NCBI GenBank assembly: GCA_025210395.1
Contig: JAOARV010000006.1
Coordinates: 155,851 to 219,850 of the forward strand
Reading direction: 5' to 3'
Origin: Marinisporobacter sp.
GTDB taxonomy: Bacteria; Bacillota; Clostridia; Peptostreptococcales; Thermotaleaceae
Length of the DNA: 64,000 nucleotides
Shown: one piece after another, positions 29,362 to 36,788 of the stretch
Position numbering within the stretch: the stretch's first letter is position 1
Layout: each line of letters starts with the position of its first letter
Position numbers and translations under genes: made by a program
The notes under the pieces: model-generated
What the model was told of the DNA's origin: nothing
Databases searched by the model: none
The model's input: the letters and a program-made list of their open reading frames with translations, nothing else

Positions 29362-29390
29362 ATTTTACTCTATCTGAGAAAAATTTTCAA
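29362..29390 (-). promoter_or_regulatory. Promoter of the DUF917 gene
   Basis: Read on the minus strand: TTGAAA (29390-29385), 17-base spacer, TAAAAT (29367-29362). Transcription would start near 29355, at the first leader hairpin. Confidence 0.5.
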
Positions 29391-29506
29391 AAAAATCGTC
29401 CAACAGCATTCGACATTTATAGGAACAAACCAAGCATGAGAAGCTAGTGGAAGTATAGTGAAATTAGGAGAGCGTGTGGGCATTAAATGCAGAACTCTAG
29501 AATAGG
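29380..29506 (+). pseudogene. Possible 3' remnant of a lost plus-strand gene
   Basis: In one frame the plus strand reads KIFKKIVQQHSTFIGTNQA, a TGA at 29437, then EASGSIVKLGERVGIKCRTLE and a TAG at 29503. The second stretch has the look of a real protein C-terminus and is followed directly by a strong plus-strand terminator with no other gene to serve. The upstream end fades into the DUF917 promoter region. I do not recognise the family; this is an inference from position and composition. Confidence 0.3.
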
Positions 29507-29533
29507 TATGAGGACTTATTCTAGAGTTTTTAT
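29493..29533 (+). terminator. Strong terminator with no intact gene upstream
   Basis: A perfect 12-bp stem (29493-29504 with 29517-29528), 12-base loop, then TTTTTATT on the plus strand. The nearest plus-strand gene upstream is mutY, more than 3 kb away and separately terminated. Confidence 0.8.
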
Positions 29534-29640
29534 TATATATATGAAAATGTGAAGATGGGATAGGAAAATAAAGGAAATAAGTTGCGAGGAAAGTCATTTA
29601 GAAGGAGTTTTTGCAAAACACAAAAAATGGAAACATTAGA

Positions 29641-29810
29641 TGTAGTCAACAGCCCACCAATTAGGCTAATTTGAAGGGATGGGCTTGTAACTCTACTACA
29701 TGTGGTAAACGATATAATATATCTCCCACTTCAAACATAGGTTACATTAGGGTGGTTGATAGCACCCCTACAGCGAAGAGTATATCTATGCTGTAATGCC
29801 ATTATGGTAC
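29641..29810 (-). ncRNA. Candidate omegaRNA / right-end structure of the IS200/IS605-type element
   Basis: Downstream of tnpB on its own strand are nested inverted repeats: TACAGC/GCTGTA (29769-29774 with 29790-29795) spanning the tnpB stop codon, AGGGTG against CACCC (29749-29754 with about 29763-29768, one bulge), AGCCCA/TGGGCT (29651-29656 with 29680-29685) and TGTAGT/ACTACA (29641-29646 with 29695-29700). Structured RNA overlapping the 3' end of tnpB and reaching the right end is known for TnpB elements as omegaRNA/reRNA. Exact ends are not determined here. Confidence 0.5.
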
Positions 29811-30892
29811 TTAATTCCCTTTTGGCGTATATTAATAGCACCGATTCTATCATCATTACTTGTATATTTACATTTGCAACAAGTAAATGTATGAGTTTGA
29901 TAGTTTCGGTTGTTTTTATGTGTGAAGCCACATTTTGGACATGCTTGACTAGTATATTTAGGATCTACTGTAATAACTTTTATGTTTTTCATAGAAGCTT
30001 TATATTCTATAAAAAATTTTAATTGAGAGAAAGCCCAAGACATACGAAGATATCTATATTTATTTTGTACAGAAGCATATAAATTAATATTAGTTAAATC
30101 TTCAAGCACAACAAGAGAATTTTCCCCAGCAAAATTTAAGAGTGCCTTACTGACACAATGATTCACATTGGTCATAAAACGGTTTTCTCTACCACTTAAC
30201 GTTTTGAGTTTTCTTTTTGCAGATTTTGTACCTTGTGCTTGTAAAGATTTTCTTAACTTAATATACTTTGATCTAATTTGTTTGACTTGGTTACCACGAA
30301 TAAAAAGATGATTACTTTTACTATCTATAGCAGTTGCTAAAAATCGCATACCTAGATCAATACCAATAACATTAGTAATGTTATTATTCACTTCAATTTC
30401 TTTTTTACATGCAATATGAAGATAAAATTTTCCTTTTTTATAAATTAAAGTTGCAGTACCAAAGTTCCAAGAACCATCAAAGTATTGTTCTTGTCCTTTT
30501 GTTATAAAAGCTAATTTTATTCTCTTATTGAGTGTTCCTATACTTACTAATCCATCTTTAGTAAATGAATAATCCCTATTATAGGAATACTGGAATTTAG
30601 ACTTTTTATAAATAGCTAAAGTATTTTCTTGATTAGATTTCATACTTTTATAGGTACTTGCAACTACAGAACAAACATTGCAAGCCATTTGAGATTTTAA
30701 ACTGAATTGTTTACGCAAATCATTATAAACAAGCTTTTGTAGCTTATTGAAAGAGGATACTAAATTATTATAATAAGCTATTTTAGAAGTATAATTTAAT
30801 GCTAATTTAATAGCTTTTATTGTGTCAATAAGTTGCTTTTTTTGTTCTTCATTAGGTAATAATTTAATCTTGGCAGTTAAGATTAATTCCAT
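29786..30892 (-). CDS. tnpB: IS200/IS605-family RNA-guided nuclease TnpB
   Basis: A 368-residue TnpB with an apparently complete active centre. RuvC residues are D179 (GIDLGMRF), E264 (VVLEDLTNI) and D348 (SNDDRIGAINI), and the zinc ribbon has C318/C321 and C338-339/C341. The N-terminal helical region and the YTSQACPKCG signature are typical. TnpB proteins cut DNA guided by an omegaRNA made from the 3' end of the element and help retain the transposon. No TnpA transposase lies beside it, so mobility would need TnpA in trans. The frame is undamaged, while the neighbouring DNA is a graveyard of fragments. The start follows AAGGTGATG on the minus strand. Confidence 0.92.
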   Translation of the reverse strand: MELILTAKIKLLPNEEQKKQLIDTIKAIKLALNYTSKIAYYNNLVSSFNKLQKLVYNDLRKQFSLKSQMACNVCSVVASTYKSMKSNQENTLAIYKKSKFQYSYNRDYSFTKDGLVSIGTLNKRIKLAFITKGQEQYFDGSWNFGTATLIYKKGKFYLHIACKKEIEVNNNITNVIGIDLGMRFLATAIDSKSNHLFIRGNQVKQIRSKYIKLRKSLQAQGTKSAKRKLKTLSGRENRFMTNVNHCVSKALLNFAGENSLVVLEDLTNINLYASVQNKYRYLRMSWAFSQLKFFIEYKASMKNIKVITVDPKYTSQACPKCGFTHKNNRNYQTHTFTCCKCKYTSNDDRIGAINIRQKGIKYHNGITA

Positions 30893-31316
30893 AGATACAT
30901 CACCTTTTTAATTATTCAGTAGCAATTGTATATTAACATAATTATCAAAGGAAAAGTAATGAAAAAATATGGTTTTTTTATAAAAATTATAGGAATTAAT
31001 CATCAATTTGTACAAGATAGAAATATTTATATCATAAATTTAATGAAATTGAAATATAGAAATAGCTAATTTCAAATTTGAATAATTAAGAATAAAAGAG
31101 AGGATTAAAATCTTAGAAAGAAGGATTCTTATAGATTAAAAAAATTTTGACTAAATAGAGGTGAAAAGTTATAAGAATGAAGATATAATTTTGGAAAAGT
31201 TTGTGATAAAATTATATAAAATGGGAAAATGATGAATTTTATGTAATTGGTGGACAATTAATTATAGTGATGTATTATTTAAACCATAAATTAGCTTATA
31301 TTGAGAGGAGAAAACA
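30893..31316. other. AT-rich gap right of tnpB
   Basis: Very AT-rich DNA between tnpB and the chimeric ORF. It probably contains the left end of the IS element; beyond that I see no gene, array of repeats or strong hairpin. Confidence 0.5.
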
Positions 31317-31562
31317 ATGAGATTTAAAATAGAATTAGAATTAAATGATGATAGTAAAGAAATTCTCATTGGAGAGTGTAAGTACTTAAATACGAAAGTA
31401 GATACAGATATATTTTATAAGTTAGTTGAAAAAGCTAATTGTATAAATTGGAATAAAGGTAATAGAACAGAGCATTATGTATTATTTTCGAAATTGGGAT
31501 TTACAGATCACTTGCTAGAAGTATCTAAAAAAAGAGATGATTTATTGCTTGTTTCATTATAA
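31317..31562 (+). pseudogene. Chimeric remnant: Cas6-like start joined to a DUF234-type ATPase tail
   Basis: An 81-codon ORF with an excellent SD (GAGGAG, 8 bases from ATG). Residues 1-12 (MRFKIELELNDD) look like the beginning of CRISPR endoribonuclease Cas6 proteins. From about residue 16 (ILIGECKYLNTKVDTD) to the end it matches the C-terminal DUF234 region of archaeal-type AAA ATPases, including the GECK nuclease-like motif and LFSKLGF. The bulk of both parents is missing, so it is best read as a deletion junction with a surviving translation start. The Cas6 resemblance rests on about a dozen residues and is tentative; the DUF234 match is stronger. Confidence 0.5.
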
Positions 31563-32464
31563 ACTGTTAAAATATTTTTATGAAAATACAGAGGAAGAGC
31601 ATACCTACTTATTTGATGGATTAAAAATAAAAAAATATGAAGAAATTATGAAAAAACAAGGGAAATACCCTGTGGTCTACCTTACCTTTAAAGACATTAA
31701 AAAAGATGATTTTAAAGGTTTTTTTGAAGTATTAAAGGCAATCATTTCAAAAGAATATGGAGAACATAAATATGTAATTGAAAAAGGTTTTTTAGAGGGA
31801 GAAGAAAAAGAATATTTTAATAAAATATTATATAAAAAAGGAAGCTTAGAAGATTATGAATTAAGCTTAGGGTATTTAACCAAGTTTTTATATGATTATC
31901 ATAAAACAAAAGCAATCATTTTGATAGATGAATATGATGTACCTATACAAGAAGGGTATTTAAAGGATTATTATGAAAAATTAATCGGGTTTATGAGAAA
32001 CTTATTATTAGGTGGATTTAAGGATAATATATATCTTGAAAAGGCAGTGCTTACAGGAATATTAAGAGTTGCAAAGGAAAGTATATTTTCAGGGCTAATT
32101 TGGTATAGGAAAAGAGAGTGAAAAGTTTTATCATTCCTTTGTATTGGGAATGCTTGTGATGCTTAATAATAAATATAAAATAAAGTCTAATAGAGAAAGT
32201 GGTTATGGAAGATATGATATTATGATGATTCCTAAAAATAAAGAGGACTTAGGGATTGTGATAGAATTTAAAAAGGCAGATGTAAAAGATGTACAGAACT
32301 TAGATTGTTTAGTAAATCGAGCATTAGAGCAGATTGAGTATAGAAATTATATACAAGAATTAATAGATGGAGATATTCAAAAGATTATGAAATTAGGAAT
32401 AGCTTTTAAAGGAAAAGAAATAATGATGAAAAAGGAAATGATTAAAAAATATAGGAAAATGTGA
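31558..32464 (+). pseudogene. Broken AAA-ATPase-like / PD-(D/E)XK nuclease gene
   Basis: Remains of a protein of the AAA-ATPase_like plus PD-(D/E)XK (DUF1703) family, normally about 550 residues. Homologous sequence starts abruptly at HYKLLKYFYENTEEEHTYLFDG (31549 on), so the N-terminus with Walker A is gone. It runs through IILIDEYDVPIQ (Walker B-like) to AKESIFSGL and meets a stop at 32119. In another frame from about 32117, EKFYHSFVLGMLV, NRESGYGRYDIM and VIEFKKAD (the D...ExK nuclease core) continue to 32464. The missing stretch between the two frames points to an internal deletion. The gene directly abuts the DUF234 fragment. Confidence 0.75.
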
Positions 32465-32794
32465 GAGGAAATCTTGAAAAGGATGCACCGAAGAGATATT
32501 TTTTACGGCGTGTTAGAAGAAAATTCAATAAGTATTAAAGGATTAAAAACAGGATGTATAGTCTAATAGAGGCTATTGTTCTGTTTTTTTTGTGCACTTA
32601 AGTAGGTAGAAAATAAAAGGGATGAAGGAATAAATAACAAAATATACAATTGTTTGAAAATACAGCCAGTTTTCAACAGTAAAATATTTATTGTAAAGGT
32701 TGATATTTCCATTTACTATGATAAACTATAAGATGTGCAAAGGAATGTATCTTGTATACATTCTGTAAATACAACTTATAAGGAGGCGACTCAA
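32465..32794 (+). other. Gap between the nuclease pseudogene and atoE
   Basis: Contains the terminator at 32545-32591 and then about 200 bases leading to atoE. The atoE SD (AGGAGG, 32781-32786) is clear; a promoter is likely but no box pair stands out. Confidence 0.5.
32545..32591 (+). terminator. Terminator after the nuclease pseudogene
   Basis: Outer stem 32545-32552 (A-run then CAG) with 32581-32588 (CTG then T-run), inner ATAG/CTAT pairs, then a long T-run. It insulates the atoE operon. Confidence 0.75.
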
Positions 32795-34141
32795 ATGTTT
32801 AAACGTATTACAAAACTATTTGTAAGTCTTGTACAAAAGTATTTACCAGATCCATTTTTATTTGCAGTTATTCTAACATTAGTAGTTTTAGGTCTGGGAA
32901 TGGTAACTACTGGGCAAGGGGTAGTAGACATGGTAATGCATTGGAGTGGCGGATTTTGGAAACTGTTAGCATTCTCTATGCAAATGGCGTTAGTGCTTGT
33001 TACAGGCCATACTTTGGCAAACGCTCCCATTATTAAAAGAGGTCTTAATAGTTTGGCAAAAATTGCAAAGACTCCAACACAAGCAATCTTAGCAGTTACT
33101 TTTGTATCTACTATTGCATGCTGGATTAACTGGGGATTTGGTCTTGTTATTGGTGCCCTTTATGCAAGACAGCTAGCCAAAGAAGTTAAAGGGGTAGACT
33201 ACAGACTACTAATCGCTTCAGCTTACTCAGGATTCGTAGTATGGCATTCAGGGATTTCTGGATCTATTCCACTCAAATTAGCTACAGCAGGAGAGGGATT
33301 AGCAGTGGCTACGAATGGAGCAGTAGTTGATCCAATTTCAACAAGTGCTACTATTTTTTCAACATTTAACTTAATTATATGTGGAATTATTTTAATTACA
33401 ATGCCCTTATTAAATAAGGCTATGCATCCAAAGGCAGATGAGGTTATTGCAGTTGATGCAAGTCTATTAGCAGATGAAGAAGCAGCTGCAAAGGTTGAAA
33501 ATCCAACACCTGCTGATAGAATGGAAAATAGTCCAATTCTTTCTATTCTTATTGGAGCAATGGGAATGCTATTTGTTTTCTATTATTTTAAAGAAAATGG
33601 ATTCAAATTAAATTTAAATATTGTTAACTTTATGTTCTTATTTGCAGGAATTCTTTTACATGGTACGCCTAGAAGATTTCTTGATGCTATTAATGGTGCA
33701 GCAAAGGGAACAGCAGGAATTATCTTACAATTTCCATTCTATGCAGGTATTATGGGAATGATGACGGGTGGTAATGCAGCAGGCGTATCTTTTGCAGGTG
33801 TAATTTCTGAGTGGTTTGTACATATTTCAACAGCAACAACTTTCCCATTATTTACTTTCTTAAGTGCAGGGATTGTTAACTTCTTTGTACCATCAGGTGG
33901 TGGACAATGGGCTGTTCAAGCTCCTATTATGATGCCAGCAGGTAAAGCTTTAGGGGTTAGTGCAGCAAAAACAGGTATGGCCATTGCATGGGGAGATGCT
34001 TGGACAAACATGATTCAACCATTCTGGGCATTACCAGCATTAGGAATTGCAGGTCTTGGAGCAAGAGATATTATGGGATTTTGTATTATAGACTTAATCT
34101 ATACAGGAGTTATTGTATCATTAGGTTTAATGTTCTTATAA
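32795..34141 (+). CDS. atoE: AtoE-type short-chain fatty acid transporter
   Basis: A 448-residue polytopic membrane protein with about 11 hydrophobic helices, matching the AtoE/short-chain fatty acid transporter family (MFKRITKLFVSLVQKYLPDP start, VVWHSGISGSIPLKLAT, FVPSGGGQWAVQAPIM, WGDAWTNMIQPFWALPALG). ATG 32795 is chosen because AGGAGG lies 8 bases upstream and the N-terminus then aligns; the frame is open 20 codons further up without an SD. It leads an operon with the two CoA-transferase subunits, so it likely imports acetoacetate or butyrate-type acids for CoA activation. Confidence 0.93.
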   Translation: MFKRITKLFVSLVQKYLPDPFLFAVILTLVVLGLGMVTTGQGVVDMVMHWSGGFWKLLAFSMQMALVLVTGHTLANAPIIKRGLNSLAKIAKTPTQAILAVTFVSTIACWINWGFGLVIGALYARQLAKEVKGVDYRLLIASAYSGFVVWHSGISGSIPLKLATAGEGLAVATNGAVVDPISTSATIFSTFNLIICGIILITMPLLNKAMHPKADEVIAVDASLLADEEAAAKVENPTPADRMENSPILSILIGAMGMLFVFYYFKENGFKLNLNIVNFMFLFAGILLHGTPRRFLDAINGAAKGTAGIILQFPFYAGIMGMMTGGNAAGVSFAGVISEWFVHISTATTFPLFTFLSAGIVNFFVPSGGGQWAVQAPIMMPAGKALGVSAAKTGMAIAWGDAWTNMIQPFWALPALGIAGLGARDIMGFCIIDLIYTGVIVSLGLMFL

Positions 34142-34250
34142 AAAAGCAAAATTTATTTGTTTATAATTTTTCATATGTATTTTAGAAAAGTTTTTTTAGC
34201 AATACATAGAAAATAGTTATATTAGTTTTTAGATTATGGAGGTGTTTGTT

Positions 34251-34901
34251 GTGAGAAATAAGGTGGTAACAATTGAAGAAGCTATGAGTCACATCAAAGA
34301 TGGCATGAGTATCATGATTGGTGGTTTTATGGCTGCTGGTACACCAGAAAAATTCATGGATGCACTAGTGGAAAAAGGAGTAAAGGATTTAACAATCATT
34401 GGTAATGATGCGGGATGGCCTGATAAAGGAATTGGAAAATTAGTCGTAAATAAGCAAGTGAAAAAACTAATTGCATCTCACGTAGGACTTAATCCTGAAG
34501 TAGGAAAACAAATGAATTCAGGAGAATTAGAAGCAGAATTAGTTCCACAAGGAACACTAGCTGAAAGAATTCGTGCAGGTGGAAATGGGCTTGGTGGAAT
34601 TTTAACACCAACAGGAGTTGGAACAATTGTAGAAGAAGGAAAAGAAAAGATTACAGTAGATGGAAAAGAATATATTTTAGAAAAACCATTAAGAGCTGAT
34701 GTTGCTCTAATCGGTGCATCTGTTGCAGATAAAAAGGGAAACCTTTATTACAATAAAGCAACTAGAAATTTCAATCCAATGATGGCAACTGCTGCTGATT
34801 TAGTACTTGTAGGAGCAGAAAAAATTGTTGAAGTTGGAGAAATCGATGGAAATAATGTTGTGACACCAGGACTTTTCGTAGACTATATGGTGGAGGTGTA
34901 G
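34251..34901 (+). CDS. ctfA: 3-oxoacid / acetoacetate CoA-transferase, subunit A
   Basis: A 216-residue alpha subunit of a class I CoA-transferase (AtoD/CtfA type). The N-terminus VVTIEEAMSHIKDGMSIMIGGF and the following AGTPEKFMDALV are the glycine-rich CoA-binding signature; LGGILTPTGVGT and EKPLRADVALIGAS are further family blocks. The start is GTG 34251: GGAGGTG at 34238-34244 serves it, while the ATG at 34236 is part of that SD. It sits between atoE and subunit B, which starts 3 bases after its stop. The enzyme exchanges CoA between acyl-CoA and acetoacetate or butyrate; the exact pair is unknown. Confidence 0.93.
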   Translation: MRNKVVTIEEAMSHIKDGMSIMIGGFMAAGTPEKFMDALVEKGVKDLTIIGNDAGWPDKGIGKLVVNKQVKKLIASHVGLNPEVGKQMNSGELEAELVPQGTLAERIRAGGNGLGGILTPTGVGTIVEEGKEKITVDGKEYILEKPLRADVALIGASVADKKGNLYYNKATRNFNPMMATAADLVLVGAEKIVEVGEIDGNNVVTPGLFVDYMVEV

Positions 34902-34904
34902 GAT

Positions 34905-35555
34905 ATGAACGTAAAAGAGATTATTGCTAGACGTGTAGCAAAGGAATTAAATGATGGAGATGTAGTAAACTTAGGAATAGGTCTACCAACAATGATAGCA
35001 AACTACATTCCAGAAGATATGGATGTTACTTTCCAATCTGAAAACGGATTCGTAGGATTAGGACCTGCTCCTGAAGAAGGTAAAGAAGATAAAGATTTAG
35101 TAAATGCAGGTGGTATGCCTGTAACAGCAGTACCAGGTGCAGCTTACTTTGATAGTGCAACTTCTTTTAGCATCATTAGAGGAGGACATGTAGACGTAAC
35201 TGTTTTAGGAGCTCTTCAAGTAGATGAAAAAGCAAACCTTGCAAACTGGATGGTACCAGGAAAAATGGTACCAGGTATGGGGGGCGCTATGGACTTAGTT
35301 GTAGGAGCTAAGAAAGTGATTATTTCTATGACCCATACGCAAAAGGGAAAAGCAAAAATCTTAAAAGAGTGCAACCTACCGCTTACAGCTGCTGGTCAAG
35401 TAAATATGATCGTAACTGAAATGGGTGTTATGGAGTATACTGATCAAGGATTAGTATTAACAGAAATTAATCCTGAGTATAAAGTAGAAGATATTAAAGC
35501 AGTTACAGAAGCAGCATTTGTTGTTGCTGATGATTTAAAAGAAATGAAATTTTAA
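34905..35555 (+). CDS. ctfB: 3-oxoacid / acetoacetate CoA-transferase, subunit B
   Basis: A 216-residue beta subunit (AtoA/CtfB type). The catalytic glutamate that forms the glutamyl-CoA thioester is E46 in QSENGFVG. Other blocks are [46 protein letters not shown] and [11 protein letters not shown]. An SD GGAGGTG ends the alpha gene, so the two are translated together. A strong terminator follows, closing the atoE-ctfA-ctfB unit. Confidence 0.95.
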   Translation: MNVKEIIARRVAKELNDGDVVNLGIGLPTMIANYIPEDMDVTFQSENGFVGLGPAPEEGKEDKDLVNAGGMPVTAVPGAAYFDSATSFSIIRGGHVDVTVLGALQVDEKANLANWMVPGKMVPGMGGAMDLVVGAKKVIISMTHTQKGKAKILKECNLPLTAAGQVNMIVTEMGVMEYTDQGLVLTEINPEYKVEDIKAVTEAAFVVADDLKEMKF

Positions 35556-35564
35556 ATAGAATTC

Positions 35565-35595
35565 AAAAATAGGAGCGAATGCTCCTATTTTTTTT
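35565..35595 (+). terminator. Intrinsic terminator after ctfB
   Basis: A perfect 12-bp stem (35565-35576 with 35581-35592), four-base loop GAAT and an eight-T tail. Confidence 0.9.
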
Positions 35596-35729
35596 AGATG
35601 AAGCTTTAAAATTTTTATAATTGATAACAAAAAAACACAAAAAGGATACATTTTCAATAAAAAAAAGATATATTTACTCCTTATAATAATAATCAAAGAA
35701 AGATAAAAAACGAAAAGGAGAGGTTATCA

Positions 35730-36560
35730 ATGAAAAAATTAATGAGCAGTATTTTGTTAGGAGCAGTAGTACTTACAGCTACCGTTACGAGCTTTGCAGC
35801 AGGACATGAACCAATAAAGAAAAATGGAGTATTGAGGGCAACAGAAACACTCATAGCTGAAGCAAAAATAGGTACATTAGGAGAAGTGGGAATTACACAA
35901 ATAAATGGAGTGGATATAGAAGCCATAGCAAATACTATAGCAATCACTGACGAGGATTTGAAAAAACTAGGAGAAGATCATATTGTAATAGGAAATAGTA
36001 TGGAATTACCAAGCTTTGAAGAATTTATAAAATTTATGAAAGAAAATTTAAAAGATATTAATGAAGAAGATAAAAAAGCTCTAAAAAAATTGTACAATGA
36101 GGCTGCTGATTTAGAAAAAGCTAAGAAGTTTGATAAAGCTTTTAAGAAATGGGAAGCTTTTGATAAGATTTTAGAAAAATACTTTAAAGATGAAAAAATA
36201 ATAGGTACAATAGCAATGGATGGACAGAATTTGGAAGAAGTAGTGAAAGATATTGCAATAATTGGTTCGGAGGAATTACCAAATTTTGACGAATTTATAA
36301 AGGAAATGAAAGAAGTATTAAATGATATTGATAAAACGGACTTGAAAACTTTGAGGAAATTATACAATGAAGCTACTACTTTAGAAAAAGATAAGAAGTT
36401 TGACGAAGCTAATAAGAAATGGGAAGCTTTTGATAAGATTTTAGAGAAATACTTTAAAAATGGAGAAATAATAAGTGAATATGCCATAGAGCTTAATGAA
36501 GATCTAGGAGAAGAAATAGTGACAGATGCAATAGGATTTGAAGTAAAAGAAACTAATTAA
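35730..36560 (+). CDS. Secreted protein with a 90-residue tandem repeat
   Basis: A 276-residue protein with a signal peptide (MKKLMSSILLGAVVLTATVTSFA, cleavage near residue 23-24). After about 60 linker residues come two copies of a highly charged helical unit starting near residues 85 and 175. Each has ELPxFxEFIK, LYNEAxxLEKxKKFD and KKWEAFDKILEKYF. I do not recognise the family. The repeat is helical and could be a scaffold or surface-exposed domain. SD AAAGGAGAGG and a signal peptide support a real exported product. A relic of a third repeat seems to follow the stop codon. It is followed by a terminator and then a two-component system that may or may not be related. Confidence 0.75.
   Translation: MKKLMSSILLGAVVLTATVTSFAAGHEPIKKNGVLRATETLIAEAKIGTLGEVGITQINGVDIEAIANTIAITDEDLKKLGEDHIVIGNSMELPSFEEFIKFMKENLKDINEEDKKALKKLYNEAADLEKAKKFDKAFKKWEAFDKILEKYFKDEKIIGTIAMDGQNLEEVVKDIAIIGSEELPNFDEFIKEMKEVLNDIDKTDLKTLRKLYNEATTLEKDKKFDEANKKWEAFDKILEKYFKNGEIISEYAIELNEDLGEEIVTDAIGFEVKETN
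35981..36520 (+). repeat. Two 270-bp tandem repeat units inside the secreted-protein gene
   Basis: GGAATTACC at 36002 recurs at 36272 and the block at about 36136 recurs at 36406, giving a 270-bp period. The last part of the unit is nearly identical at DNA level over about 55 bases, indicating a recent duplication or gene conversion. Confidence 0.85.
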
Positions 36561-36630
36561 GTAGCATTACTCGGATGAAATACAGGGAAAAAAGGGGTAA
36601 AAGATCTCAATAAAACAGATTTCAAATAAT

Positions 36631-36672
36631 AAAAATAGAGAAATTCTTTAAAAGCGTTTCTCTATTTTTTTT
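36631..36672 (+). terminator. Intrinsic terminator after the repeat-protein gene
   Basis: A perfect 13-bp stem (36631-36643 with 36657-36669), 13-base loop and an extended T-run. Confidence 0.9.
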
Positions 36673-36726
36673 TGTAATAAGGGAAAGAAAAAATAGCTAA
36701 TATAATGGTAGGAACCTTGTAGTTTA

Positions 36727-36755
36727 TTGAATGATCATAGTTATGCAGATATAAT
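36727..36755 (+). promoter_or_regulatory. Promoter of the two-component system
   Basis: TTGAAT (36727-36732), 17-base spacer, TATAAT (36750-36755), 33 bases before the response-regulator ATG. Confidence 0.65.
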
Positions 36756-36788
36756 AAAAATAACATATGTCAATAAGGAGATGAAGCT

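Larger units (their letters stand above)
29641..31001 (-). mobile_element. IS200/IS605-type element carrying tnpB only
   Basis: Bounds are approximate. The left end (tnpB 5' side) is placed beside a TTGAT on the minus strand (31006-31002), about 110 bases upstream of tnpB; the right end is placed at the outermost inverted repeat near 29641. Such elements lack terminal inverted repeats and target duplications, so ends cannot be fixed from one copy. Confidence 0.5.

Noticed and set aside
29437..29439. TGA in the orphan tail as a selenocysteine codon
   Set aside because: The frame upstream has no recognisable protein and the following hairpin is a plain terminator with a U-tail, so a truncated pseudogene is simpler.
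29370..29597. 75-codon minus-strand frame over the orphan terminator
   Set aside because: It reads through a perfect terminator hairpin and the DUF917 promoter and lacks an SD; it is the antisense of the gene remnant.
29756..30022. 88-codon plus-strand frame antisense to the tnpB 3' end
   Set aside because: It is the complement of conserved TnpB zinc-ribbon and RuvC sequence and the omegaRNA region.
30893..32464. A surviving CRISPR array near the Cas6-like fragment
   Set aside because: No regularly spaced direct repeats of 25-40 bases are visible anywhere in this accessory region.
35978..36487. 169-codon minus-strand frame opposite the repeat protein
   Set aside because: It is a shadow produced by the Lys/Glu-rich tandem repeat on the plus strand, which has the signal peptide and SD.
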